From: Gracilaria domingensis
Lineage: Eukaryota > Rhodophyta > Florideophyceae > Gracilariales > Gracilariaceae
DNA length: 64,000 bases
Assembly: GCA_022539475.1 (NCBI GenBank)
Contig: VCMS01000050.1
Span: 79,906-143,905, forward strand
Reading direction: 5' to 3'
Both the position numbers and the translations under genes were made by a program. Shown piece after piece: positions 44,747 to 56,100 of the stretch (its first letter is position 1; every line of letters starts with the position of its first letter). The notes under the pieces were generated by a model. The model saw nothing but the letters and a program-made list of their open reading frames with translations, was not told the origin of the DNA and did no database searches.

Positions 44747-45440
44747 TCAAGCAAATACAAAAACTGGTCTCGCTGCTGAGATTTCAGTCGATGAACTATC
44801 CCCATCGTCTTGTTGCATCTTCTTAATCTGACGAGCTGCAAGAGCGGCTACGGTGCCCAAGATACTGGCATTTCCGATCCCAATCCGTGAACGTACGTTC
44901 ACAAATTTATTATGGCACACGCAAGGAACGAAATCTTGTATGTGAGAAAGCGTAGAATGGCGGCAACCGCTTGCTGTCGATCAACAATACCCAACATCTC
45001 CGACGGGGACCTGGCCTGATTCAAAGTTGCGAGCAGCACAAACGGAAGAGGTGGCAAGGAAAATCGAAACGAAAGAATGCGGGAGAGAATGGTTGGAACA
45101 CCAAAGTAATCCACGCTCGCTTGCAACATGGCGAGGTACGATACGGAAGTCGCAGCGCCATATGCATAGGATGCGCCCAAATTCTTTCCGAACAAGGCGG
45201 CGAAGGTACAACACCCGCAGTTGCGAGAGCAAGCGTACTGTTCAGAAGACTGGGCTTGAGTTTTTGATACTCGATGGCAGCACCTTCACGAGCTTCTTCG
45301 TTCATTGGGTTGACATAGGCGTATCCATCACGTACAATTGGAATGCGATATGCATCTTGGTCTGCGGCATAAGCAGCGTCACGAGCGACTCGGAGTTGTG
45401 CTACGTCAAACCCTTTGAGTTTTCTATTGCGAGCTGACTA
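44747..45440 (-). pseudogene. Broken gene for a conserved, possibly plastid, membrane protein
   Basis: From about 45440 the minus strand encodes LKGFDVAQLRVARDAAY, VNPMNEEAREGAAIEYQKL and LLNSTLALATAG. A frameshift near 45215 leads into FGKNLGASYAYGAATSVSYLAML and two or more hydrophobic segments. After another break it ends IGIGNASILGTVAALAARQI ... AARPVFVFA with a stop at 44747-44749. The hydrophobic Gly/Ala-rich helices with a conserved cytosolic lead-in recall plastid proteins of the ATP-synthase-I/CGL160 type, but I am not sure of the family. At least two frameshifts are present. Confidence 0.4.
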
Positions 45441-45858
45441 GACAGCGGAAAGGTCAATGCGCAGTCGACGCATTTTGTGAACGTCAACGAGTACGCGTTG
45501 CGGAGCGTCACGCACGTTTTCCACCACACTTGCATTCTGTTTTCCAGCCCATTTTTCAGCGTACAGAATGACATCCCCCGGCTGCGGTCGATAAATCCAG
45601 TACGAAAAAAGGGGATTGTCTCAAGCAAAAAGCAGATGAAACTTTTACAATGTTCTAATGACATACTTCATTCGAGCCAGTCCTTCTCGTGATATCACAG
45701 GGAAAAAAAAGCTCAATTCACTCAGTTCATTTGCAAGTAAAAACGCACAAAGGAGTAGTGGAAAATATAACAGGTTCCTTGCTTCGTAATCTCGGCAAAG
45801 GCTTAATGTCGCTATTCGATGAATCGCGTAGCCCTTTGCTCTTCGAACAAAGCGAATA
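45441..45858. other. Spacer between two minus-strand pseudogenes
   Basis: Nothing supported; short frames only. Confidence 0.4.
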
Positions 45859-48800
45859 TCAGAGCATCTCCACCGCTTCAATGTTTGAGACAAAGTCATT
45901 CTGCCAATTCTCCAGTCCGTCCAATTCCAGCTCTTCCTGAACCTTGTTAACCTGATCTGATGAGATCATCTCATCATCGAGGAATTGCCAGTACATCTCC
46001 CCATTCTTCGCTCCCTCAGACAAATTCCGGCTCATTGCTTCTTCCAGCCCACCAAAATCGTAACTGAAGGTATTCAGTGCCAGAAAGTTTCTTAACAGAT
46101 CTACAGCGGGCTTCAATGAGGGAGTCGTTAAAGGCGCAAAAAACCAGCTTCGAAACTTTTCCTTGTTGTAATCTATTTCGAGAAGATGTTGTAACCCTCC
46201 CCTGGGAACTAAAACTGCGCTCGACCGTGGACCACGATGGGCTGGAACATAGAATACGCAGAGCAAACTCCCGAAGTAGAGACTTCTTGGAGTATTAAAT
46301 CCAGTAATACACGGGTGTTTCACTGTACATGAGCAAAGTATGCTTCGTGACAGGGTCCTGCAGCTGCGAACGTCAGGACATCCGCATAGAAACTAACTCT
46401 TTGCATATTTTGGCAACGGCGCTGTGTTCAATCCCTTCGCTGCCGACCTTTTCGCTCGCAGGAAAAGTGTCCGAGCGGACAAATGAGAGCACTTGCTGCA
46501 CAATATGGGAACGAAAGAGTGCCAGGTTCTCGGCGAGGCTACGAAGATCCAACAGGTATGCAGCTTGGTGTATCGGGGTTACCAATGCCACCTCTTTCTC
46601 TCCGCTTTCCATTCCTTCCCGGAAAACTCTGACAATCTCATCTCTCCTTTGGCTGGTGTAGAAGGGAGTGATCGGCAACTGCCGAATCTTTTCCGACAGC
46701 TGGAGCGAAGCTGGATAAACTTCTGACATCAGTGAACAATCGTCGTCAAAGAGCCTCAAGTACCGACGAACGAGGCGAAAATTATGATATACATCAAGTA
46801 GCTTGTCATGACGAGACTCGTTGCGAATCGTAGTTTTGAAGCTTTCTCTCTTTTATCGGTTTCGGCTATTATATAGAGCTGAATGAAAGTCCTTACAGTC
46901 GATCAGTTCATTTAGCACCACCTTGCATCTAAGAAATGATGCTATCATACTTTCCGACGACGCAAACCTCGTCTGAGCCTTATTGCAGGGAAGAATGGCA
47001 GTAGTTGGCAAGCGGACTCTGCTGTACTGATCCAGTTCGGATGAGGTTCGATTGCGTGGAGTTCTTAAATTGAAACGCTGCTTCAGCTCTTTGAAACGAT
47101 AGTAGAGCTTGGGATGATTCCGAAGGTCCCCAATTACGACCGACACCATTGACAGAATTTCACGAGTCCACACGAGTTTTCCCACGTACTGCATTAACAA
47201 GTTCGCCAAGTGCGTCTGGTCCTTAATTGCGATCATGTGGTTGTGCCTTGCCAGAATATTCTCTTTGGCCTTGACGCAGGAGCTCTTGTTGTCACTGACA
47301 ACTGCGCAAATGCGCTGCATGTCACCGAATTCTAACATTGCGTCTTCAACGACCCCCGCGTAAAACGATGCTTCACATCAACGAAAACCGCTTCACTATT
47401 CGCGTCAGTCCATCCGTCAAACACCAACGTACTATACGACACCTTTAGAGACGCATCAATACATTGCTTAACGCGACTATGCATGGTCTCGTAATAGATA
47501 TTCACATTCCTCGAACTCATCGTCTGAGGATCTGGAAGTTCTTTGCTTAACTGATAATCCGCTAATTGGATAATTTGATACAGCTCATTACGTTCCTCTG
47601 TGCTTCTCAGTAATGAAAATGGAAGCATGTGCTTCACAAAGAAACGAGTTACTAGATCATTAAATCTTGACCTGCGGTCCCGAGAACAAAGGCTTTCGAT
47701 ACTGTTCAAGTTTCCGGGCGTACTGTCTTCACCTACCGAAGGCTTGCCTTTGACCAGAGATCCAGAGGCGATTCCATCAGGCCTGTTTCTCCTTTCTCCG
47801 TTGGTTGAGTGCGCTTTGCGCTTCTTTCGAATTATGGGCGTTATAGGAGTTCCAAACAAACCCGAGCCCCCATTATTGTGTGGTGCAAACCCAGGACGGG
47901 TGAAACACGCACAGGATGTCCGAAGTTCTGCTCCCTAGGGGATGGTAACTCGGTGGACGAGCCTCTGTTAACACCGGGGACCTGGGTGTAAGACCAGTAG
48001 TGTACTGAGGAAAACCTACAGAGGTGAATGCAAAAAGTCCAATATCAGGGGGATCACCAGCCAAGAACGGTGTAGAAGCGAGGAATACCCGAAAAGGGGT
48101 GAGCCAGACACTCCGAGAGGAGGCGTAGCCCAAGAAAAAAGGGAAAAGAGATATTTCCAAAGGGGAGACGCGGGCCATGCACACGCAGGCAACAGGCCCG
48201 AAGTCGGGGAAAAAGAGCAAGAAACAACCCAATACTGGGGCGGAGATCTGTCCTGCAATCAGGAATTAATAGAAATAGGAGACGTCAATACCACACGGTA
48301 TATACAGATTCCTTAGGCCGATTCCTTAGGCCTCCCAAGGGGAGTACGCGTACTTATACCTCTTGAGGTGACCCTCCGGGCGGAGTAGTACACCGGCAAG
48401 GGCAGTAGCGCCTAGAGCCCACACTCAAGATGAGTCTCAAGTGCCCTCTGATCCGAGTGGCAGTTCCCGAAGGAGAGGCTTGGTTACTTTACCATCAGGT
48501 GGTGTTCAGCCGCCCCTGCACCTCTAAGTACCCCAAGTGCAGAGCCGGTGGACTGATTACAATAGTGCACACCAGTACAGGTGGTACACGTACGCGACCC
48601 CACTGTCAGGGTAAAGAAAATAAAGACAAACTATAATATTCTCCAAAATACCCCACTTGTGCACTAGCCATCCACCTCCACGTGTCTACGCCCGGCCAGG
48701 GGCCTTGGCCACCGCGCGCTCTTCTACGGGTGCTAATTAAAATTAAATTAACCAACGGTTGAGGAGTCCAATAGGGGATGCACCTCATAATGTCAAGTGC

Positions 48801-49112
48801 CACGTGCACGGGCGCATCGCTCATGTATGAAGAGCTTCTTCGTCAAACACCCTCAGAATCGGGTTTGCTTCACATATTGCAGTTCTCTCGGTATTAATTT
48901 CCGAGAACTTTGTCCTTTTTGAGACGGTGGCGATCTTCTGCACACAGCTTTTGCAGCGCATCAAGTGTTGGCCCAATTTTGTGGTGTTCTGGATTTTTGC
49001 TCCCGATTGAAAACCGCAGGCCTTACAAATAGGATGCATATTGGCGGAACTACCGTCTTTGTCGTCATTATCATCGGCGCGAAAGACATAGAGTTCTTCG
49101 ATCCATCATTTC
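45859..49112 (-). pseudogene. hAT-like DNA transposase (BED finger plus DUF659), split by a solo LTR
   Basis: Reading leftwards: a BED-type zinc finger at 49039-48900 (ICKACGFQSG ... KLGQHLMRCKSC, two CxxC pairs with His); the inserted LTR 48874-47879; then the transposase core at 47859-47332 with TLVFDGWTDANSEAVF, the DUF659 signature of hAT-like transposases; after a frame change AVVSDNKSSCVKAKENI, HLANLLMQYVGK; then TPIHQAAYLLDLRSLAENL and an acidic C-terminus ending NIEAVEML at 45859. The spacing between DGWTD and VVSDN is shorter than usual, implying a deletion. The BED and core frames do not line up across the LTR, so there is another shift or an intron. The terminal inverted repeats of the transposon were not located. 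Confidence 0.75.
47879..48874 (-). repeat. Solo LTR inserted in the hAT gene (996 bp)
   Basis: On the plus strand it runs TGTGGTGCAAACCC ... GGGTTTGCTTCACA and is flanked by a perfect target duplication TATTG (47874-47878 and 48875-48879). Two CACGTG boxes lie at 48679-48684 and 48801-48806. No internal retrotransposon sequence remains, so it arose by LTR-LTR recombination. Confidence 0.92.
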
Positions 49113-50500
49113 TGTGGTGCAAACCGGGCGACGGGAAAACACACACAGGACGCTCGAGATCGTGCTCCCAAAGGGGATGGAAGCTCGGCTGTAGAGCCCT
49201 GTAGCCACGGAGGACCTGGGTGTAAAGACAGTAGTGGGCTGAGTTAGAACCTACAGAGTGAGATGGAGGAGCCGGAACGGCGAGAAACACCCAGAAAGAA
49301 ATAGGTAGAGAAGGCCAGCATACTCCAAGTAGTGGGCTGTAGACTCCGAGAGGAAGTGAAGCCCAAAAGGGAAAAGGGGAAGAGTGATCCCAGAGAAGGG
49401 AGTCAAGGGCCGTGCGCAAGCAGGCAACAGGCCGGAAAGGCAGGAAAGAAACAAAGGTAAACCAAGAAAGGAACGCATAACTGGGGCGGAAATCTATCCT
49501 GCAATCAGGGGTAATGAGCACACAAAAGGGGTCAACCAATAATGGATAAGCAGAGATCCTGAAGCGTCGCCCTAAAAGAAATTTTTGGAAAAAGAGGAGT
49601 GCAATTTGAGGTTGCCCGGCACTTATGGATGGTTCTTGGATGCCAGATGGACCTCATTTGGAGCGCTCGCGATGTCTGTTTGCACCTCAATTTCGAGGTG
49701 TCCAAATGGAGGACATGCGCGATGCCGACGGAGGGCATTATGAGTGCAACCGATACACTTTGCACTCCATCTGCGCCCACATTGCTCTCATGTTGCACCC
49801 CGCGTTGTCAAGTTGCACTCCAAGCGTACTCCGAATAATGAAATAAACTATTAAAAAAATTGATTTGCCGTTGCAGGGGTGTCCAAATGGATGGCAGAAG
49901 GGGTACACAGAGAGTGCAGTTGGAGGTTTAGCAGAGCGAAATTTGCACTCCAAATGCGCTCGCAAAAATGAAAAACTTTCTTCTAGGGGTCCAAAGGGGA
50001 ATATGCACACTTAAACTTCTTGAAGTGGCCTTCTGGATGCAGTAGTACACCGGCAAGGGCAGTAGTGTCCAGAGATCACACTGAAGATGAGTCTAAAGTG
50101 TTCCCACTGCCGAGTGTCAGTTCTCGAAGCGAGACTTGGTTGACTTTACTGTGGGCGGTGCGGCGGCGTCCGCACCGGCCTAAGTAGTCACTAGGATGAA
50201 TTATCGTAATTAATTAAAGGGTTGCACACCCGCCGCGGGTTGCACTCGTGCACAGATCCACTGTCAGGGTGTGCCACAATTAACTAATTAAAACTACTAA
50301 TTTCCACTCACTGGAGTCCACTCATTAACACTCGCACGTGTCCGTATCCCCTGCCCGGGTGCACGGCAACAACTCATCGACCTACCAACGGTCCTACCGC
50401 AAAGGAGTGCATCTCATAATACCTGCGGCCACGTGCACTGGCGCATCACTCTATATGAAGAGTATTACTCCAAGTACACCCAAAATGGGTTTGCTCTACA
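49113..50500 (-). repeat. Solo LTR (1388 bp, 969 bp without its insertion)
   Basis: Plus-strand ends TGTGGTGCAAACC (49113) and GGTTTGCTCTACA (50500). It is collinear with the LTR at 47879-48874 at both ends (GGACCTGGGTGTAA..GACAGTAGTG near 49217; GCCACGTGCACTGGCGCATC near 50429). Flanks ATTTC and ATTTA match at four of five bases. CACGTG occurs at 50335-50340 and 50430-50435. It contains a 419-bp DNA transposon at 49570-49988. Confidence 0.88.
49570..49988. mobile_element. CCCTA-ended non-autonomous DNA transposon, copy 1 (419 bp)
   Basis: Left end CCCTAAAAGAAATTTTTGG; right end, reverse-complemented, CCCTAGAAGAAAGTTTTTC. At least eight TTGCACTCC/GGAGTGCAA-like words occur inside, mostly toward the ends. 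It interrupts an LTR whose uninterrupted relative shows the empty site. GTC precedes (49566-49568, with one extra G) and follows (49989-49991), suggesting a 3-bp target duplication. No coding capacity. Confidence 0.75.
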
Positions 50501-51828
50501 ATTTAGTACGTTTGTTCTTCTGCACTGCAGAGACAGAATGTCTCTCTGTGTGCTCAGTTGCCGTATGCGCGGACGATATTCTCTCCGTCATGCAACTGCA
50601 AACAAATGACGGCTGCGGAAATGAGGGATGCTCACTGCGACGTCCTTCGAAAGTTGCGAACCGTTTGCGGAATGTTGCTAAGCAGCAGCTCGACACTAAT
50701 AAACTTTAGCACAATGGGCGCTGTGTGACAGTAGAGCATGGAATCAGGAACTACAATGAGAAGTTCAAGGCACAATTCACACGCGGGGAGGTTTCAAGTG
50801 ACTGATGTGATTACAAATGTCGAGTGCCAGAAACGAAAACCACGTGAATCACAGAGATCGATGCGATTGACAGCTGTGACTCTGATATGTGCTTCACAGA
50901 GCTGCAATAATACAAGCAAAGAAGCCGTGCACGAAGATTTTGGCACGATAGTTCGAATATCTGTTGCGCCGGCTGCGAGAGTTGACTCGTACACGATAAT
51001 AAGGGGGAGCCGGAATGGCGCGCAATCTAGGTTCGGGGAGAATATAGGATGGCGGGCTTTCGAAATATTATACGATACACTCTAAGACTCGGCGTTTGTA
51101 AACTTATTTTGCTACAAAAATGGCAGTAAAGTAGGTTCACTCTGGCACCATCATGAGAGTGAGCTTACTTCACTCTCTCGAGCAATGCCTACGGCAGACA
51201 AAGTTAAGGGTCAGGCTTTCAATGAAAGCCGTATCTGACGCGTAATCCGCTTCGATTCAGGACTTTTGAAGTAGGAGCACAATGAAAGACCTGTGTCTGA
51301 CGCATTTCATTCAGTACGCGGTAGTCTGTGCGGTGAAGCATTCAAGCAAAGAGTCAAGCGCATGAGTAAACGTGTTTCAAGTTTTCAAAGTTTTGAAAAC
51401 TTGACAGCCTGCTAACCTTTCCGAGTCAGAGAGACACTTGGGAGGAAAGACGGAAAGTTGCCATTTGCCGTTTTCTTGGCTGTCAAGTATAGTTGAATGG
51501 GATATCTTCATTTCCTTCGGTTGGTTTGACAGTCACGGCTACAAAGTCAAATTTGTCAAACTTTTTGTCAAATGGCTTGTTTAGTGTTCGGTCGCTTGGA
51601 ATCACACTCGGCTTGTGTTAACTTTATGGGAAGGTTTTACTGCTGCACTACATTTGATATGGAGCAATGCTTGAACAGCCTGTATGTGCATTTTTTCTCC
51701 GCGGCTGATTTTGTCCTGCTTGTAAGTTTGCACCACATTTGTTTGTTTCAAACCGGAATGTAAGGAAAATATTTGAAAGAAGTGGAATGTTTTTGTATAA
51801 TTCTTGGGTTTGTCAAGTCCGTTTTATT
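50501..51828. other. Spacer, no supported gene; palindrome-rich right half
   Basis: A minus frame at 50696-50501 (RKRFATFEGRRSEHPSFP) might be an upstream exon of the hAT gene cut off by the LTR. The rest lacks convincing coding. Palindromes are at 51214-51230 (GGCTTTCA-A-TGAAAGCC), 51378-51403 (CAAGTTTTCAAA-GT-TTTGAAAACTTG) and 51400-51487 (CTTGACAGCC...GGCTGTCAAG). Confidence 0.5.
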
Positions 51829-51833
51829 GATCT

Positions 51834-51930
51834 TGTGAAGAAGACCTTATGCCACAACTTCACTGCCGCGAGCTCGCACATCTCGGATGCTTATGTTCTA
51901 TTGCTTTGGCTACTGTAATGCTGATTGTCA
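51834..51930 (-). repeat. Copia 3' LTR (97 bp)
   Basis: TGTGAAGAAGACCTTATGCC ... CTGATTGTCA on the plus strand, aligned end to end with 56585-56680. Unusually short for a copia LTR. Confidence 0.85.
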
Positions 51931-52020
51931 TGTGGAAAAACGTGAATCAGCAGGGATGATGATGCTGATTGACAGTCCCTGGTTGCTGATTCGCATTTTG
52001 ATCCGGACAGGGGTGGATGT

Positions 52021-52774
52021 TCAGCTGTGCCGTAGTGAGATGAAGCGTTCTTTGTGAAGTGGCTTTGTGAAAATGTCGGCTAACATTTTCGTTCTTGGTA
52101 TGCGGATGATGCGAATAAGGTTTGATGGGAGGTGATGTTGAAAGTAATGGTAGCGTATGTCGAGATACCTTTTCCGTTTGGTGGGGGCTCGATTAGTTGC
52201 TATGAGGACCGCAGATTGATTATCGATAAACTGCGGTGTGGGTGTGGTATTTTCTGCTTGAGAAGAGCGCAAAATGTTGCGAAGCCAGTTCGTGTATCGC
52301 GTTGCGTTGGTAGCGGCGATATATTCCGCTTCGGTTGTCGACAAGGCTACGACATTCTGTTTCCGCGACTCCCATGAGACTGGGGTGTGGTATATTGTAT
52401 GCACATTGCCGGTTACGGATTTGCGGTTCTTGGCGTTGGCGTAGTTGGCATCGCTGTACGCCTGGAGTTGAATTGTTGTTCTTGTGTTTGTTCTGTGTCG
52501 ATAGAGCAGTCCATGGGTCTTGGTTCCTTTAAGGTACCGTAGTAGGGTTTGAAGGGCTTTCCAGTGATGGTGTTGGGGTGCGTTCATGTGTTCAGCGAAG
52601 CAATTTGTAGCGTATATGATGTCTGGGCGAGTGCTGTCCGTCATGTAACGGATTTCGCCTAGTATGCTGCGGTATTGAGTTGCTTGCTTTGCCGATAGGG
52701 GCTTGGTTTCCGGTTGCTGGTCGAGGTGTTGGACGTTGTTGTATGGAGTGTCTGATGAATTACAATGGTGCATT
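52021..52774 (-). pseudogene. pol: Copia pol 3' part: end of RT and RNase H
   Basis: An uninterrupted frame ends at 52021. It contains RSILGEIRYMTDSTRPDI, the RNase H start YSDANYANAKNRKSVTG, WESRKQNVVALSTTEAEY, FIDNQSAVLIA and YLDIRYHYFQ, all canonical copia RNase H motifs with the catalytic D, E and D visible. It is cut off from the rest of RT by the DNA transposon at 52777-53193. Confidence 0.9.
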
Positions 52775-52776
52775 AC

Positions 52777-53193
52777 CCCTATGAGAAATTTTTGGAAAAA
52801 GGGGAGTGCAATTTGAGGTTGGATGCCACCAATGGATGATACATGGATGCCAAAAGGATGGCGCATTGAGTGCGATCAATGTGCGATTGCAGCTTAATTT
52901 CGCGGTGTCACATTGGAGGATGCCCGCTAAGCACATGTAGCGCACTTGGAGTGCACGCGATACATGTTGCACTCCATCTGCGCCCACATTGTCCGCACTT
53001 CGCCCCCCATGATCTCAGTTTGCACTCCACGCGCACTCACAATAATGAAATAAACTATTAAAAAATTAAAATGCCCTGCCAAGGGTGTCACATTGGAACG
53101 CGGATGGCGTACACGCGGAGTGCAGTTGGAGACTAAGCACCCCGAAAGATGCACTCCATTTGAACTCACAAAAATGAAAAATTTCTTGTAGGG
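52777..53193. mobile_element. CCCTA-ended non-autonomous DNA transposon, copy 2 (417 bp)
   Basis: Starts CCCTATGAGAAATTTTTGG and ends AAAAATTTCTTGTAGGG, with a perfect target duplication TAC (52774-52776, 53194-53196). It aligns over its length with 49570-49988 (shared GAGTGCAATTTGAGGT, TTGCACTCCATCTGCGCCCA, AATAATGAAATAAACTATTAA). It splits the copia RT. Confidence 0.88.
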
Positions 53194-53196
53194 TAC

Positions 53197-56100
53197 GGTT
53201 TGTACGAGCAGTGCTTCTATTGTGTCTTGTTGTGAAATATGGATTACTTGCGATGTTCGGCGAGTTGTCCAATTGAGAAAGCGTGAGGGGATTCCGAGTC
53301 TCTTGATGTTGTATTTGTGAAGACATTGTGTGTGAAGGTCGTCGATGAGCTGTTCGTACGTGACCAGCACGAAGAAGTCATGTATTGTGGTACTGATGAG
53401 GATGAATCCTGTAGGCGTTATTTCGTTGTAGAGACACGGGTCTTACTCTGATGGTTGGAATGGAAGTTTGGCCAGATACGTTTTGAATCCGTGATTGTAA
53501 TAATATGCTGCTGGGGGTGAGCCGTTAAGGTTACCTTGCAGCTGTCCGTACGTGCTGCTGTGCCTACATGTGCCATCGAACTGTGGCATTTGTTTCACAT
53601 AGACTGGGCCGGTGTGCTGGTACTGTTCGTGGAGATAAGCAGATTTGATGCCAAAGTGTTCGAGAGGGAATTTGAAGTTTGTATGGAGTGCTAGGAGGAT
53701 AAGCTGGGTTGTCCTGTCTGCTGTGTACGTCGTGCGGTGAAGCGGGTTGTAGTGAATTCTAGGTTTCGTCAGATCTCCTCGGAGATTACAGCGGGCTTTG
53801 CGTTGAGTTACCGTGCCTTCTGCCGATCGTTTATAGCGATACAGCATCATCAGAGGTGTGACGCTCTCGGCGGGGGCTTGGAAGTCTGCAGGGAGCCATT
53901 TGATGCTTTGATGATTGTGTAGCTCTTCATCATGTGCTGTCAGCCAGAGTTGGGCATCGGGGTGAGTGCGTGCCTCTTTCAGGGATGTGGGCGGAGGGGT
54001 GTTGACTTCAATGGTGGGTGGGGGTGACTGTAGTGTACAAATAACGGCTTTTCCGGCTTCTGTGAAGGTGGCTGTGGGGTCTGTGATCTTATTGTATCGA
54101 TGAAAATCCTGTTCGCTTAGTTGCTGGTATTGTTTGGTATGTAAGTTGTATACCGTGACGTGCGACAACGAAGTGACGTACACGTATCGTGCTGCATGGG
54201 CTCGTGTTTGCAGCTTTGTTTTGAACGCGTATGTTGGTACGATACCAAGCTTACCGAAGGTGTAAATGTGGGTGATGTTGGGGGTCTGGCCGTACCACTT
54301 GTTGTAAGGTGAGTTGCCGATACTAGTGTGGTGCAATAAGTTGTATTTGAAGAGTGTGTCACGCGCTGCATCTTCCCAAAAGGTATCGGGGAGCTTGGAT
54401 GCGTCTAGTAGAGCTCTCACAGATTCCCTGACTGTGCGATTGATTCGCTCTGCGAAGGAGTTTTCTTGCGGTTGATGCAGCGTGCGCAAGTGGTGTTTAC
54501 GGTGGTAGTGGTCGTATATGGTGTTCATAGTTTGGGATGTGTATTCTTTTGCATTTTCGCTGCGAAATTCGGACAGGAGATACTGCATGCGGCGTGCAAT
54601 GTGATAGAGCGTTTGATATATGTGCTGGGGTATGTCTTTCCGCTTTGGTAGGAAGTGGGCAAAAGCAAACCTGCTGGTTGCGCAGATAAGAATGAGTATG
54701 TGGTTGTTGCCATGGTTGGAAGTTGGCTTGATGGGACCGCATGTGTCGGAGCTAGTGTATGAGTCGACTGGATATTCGTGTGTCTTCGGTTTGTGTGGTT
54801 CCGGATGCGTTTTGGCATGCTTACACGCGGAGCAGGTTAACTGGGTATCTGGTGAGAGCGTGTGTGGTAGTGTGGAAAGAAGCTTATGTTTGGCCGTGAG
54901 TGCGTGTTTGCCTGGGTGCGCGTGATTGAGTCTTAGATGCCATTGATGTGTCTGTTTTTGAATGTTGGAGCGTGGTGGACGTTGAACCGGGTTATGAAGC
55001 TGTTTGATGTCGATGGCTGGGGTGAGTTGAGGTTTGGACTTGTTGATGGGTGGTCTTTGGGGTTGTTGTGAAGCATTTTGGACAATAGAGGGATGAGGTT
55101 TAACTTGTGAATGTTTGTGTTTCATGCTTTTACTCAGCTTTGTTCGGGAACCAAGGTCTGTGATGTTGCTTCTTATCTTTCCATTAAGCTGATAATGGGA
55201 TCTCGTCCATGGTGCTGTGGCCAAGAGGGCCGGGGGGTTGACGTTGGTGTTGATGATTCTCCCGGTAGTTGCCGTGAATGTGATGAGACCGTAACGCTGG
55301 GCGAGGTCGTGGACGGAAAGAAGGTTATGCTTGAGATGAGCATTTGCGACTGCATAGGTGGGGACAGATTGATTACTTCTGTGGGGCTTGCTTCGCAGTG
55401 TTCCATGGTGGGTGCACCTGCTCGGCTGGTTTGTTTCCGTGTGTGTATACGTTGGATTGGTTAGTGGTTGCATTGCGGGGGTCGCGTGTTTGATATGAGA
55501 TGGATTGGCTCCACTGTAAAGCAAGAACGTACCTGTGACGTCAGTGTCGGCTTCGGAGGTTACATTGACCGGTGGGGGCGCCAGTGGGAGCTGTGGATGG
55601 AGAACGCAGAGAGGATGGGCGGGAGGTAGGGCGGGATAGTTCCATTGAGCGTAGTGGGCTTTCGGAGCGTGATTATCTGGGTGAGTAGGGTCTTTGCATT
55701 CGGCATCGGAGTGTTTCGGGCGGATGCCTTTGCGAAGGTGGTGCTGGCAGAGTTTGCCACGAACGGGGGGCGAGTGTAACCCCGAGATGAACCGGGGCGA
55801 CCGTAGTCCCCGGTGAAAGATGGAGAGGTTTGTGGTGTGAGGCGCTGAATTTGCTTGTTGTAATTGAAGAGTTCCTTGAATCGGCAGTAGAATTCCTGGA
55901 TGGTGGCTGGCTTGTTAGCTATGAAATGGAAGGCGATGTTCGTGAGTGCAGGATTGATGTCGAGGCCTTCGATGAAAAACGTGAGCGTGTTTTTCTCTTC
56001 GTTAATTTTAGGTTAGCGGGTTGCAAGCATGCGATTCCTTACATCGCGATGGGACTTGATGTAATAATCGCGTTTAGTGTCATCTTCAAAGAGTATGTTA

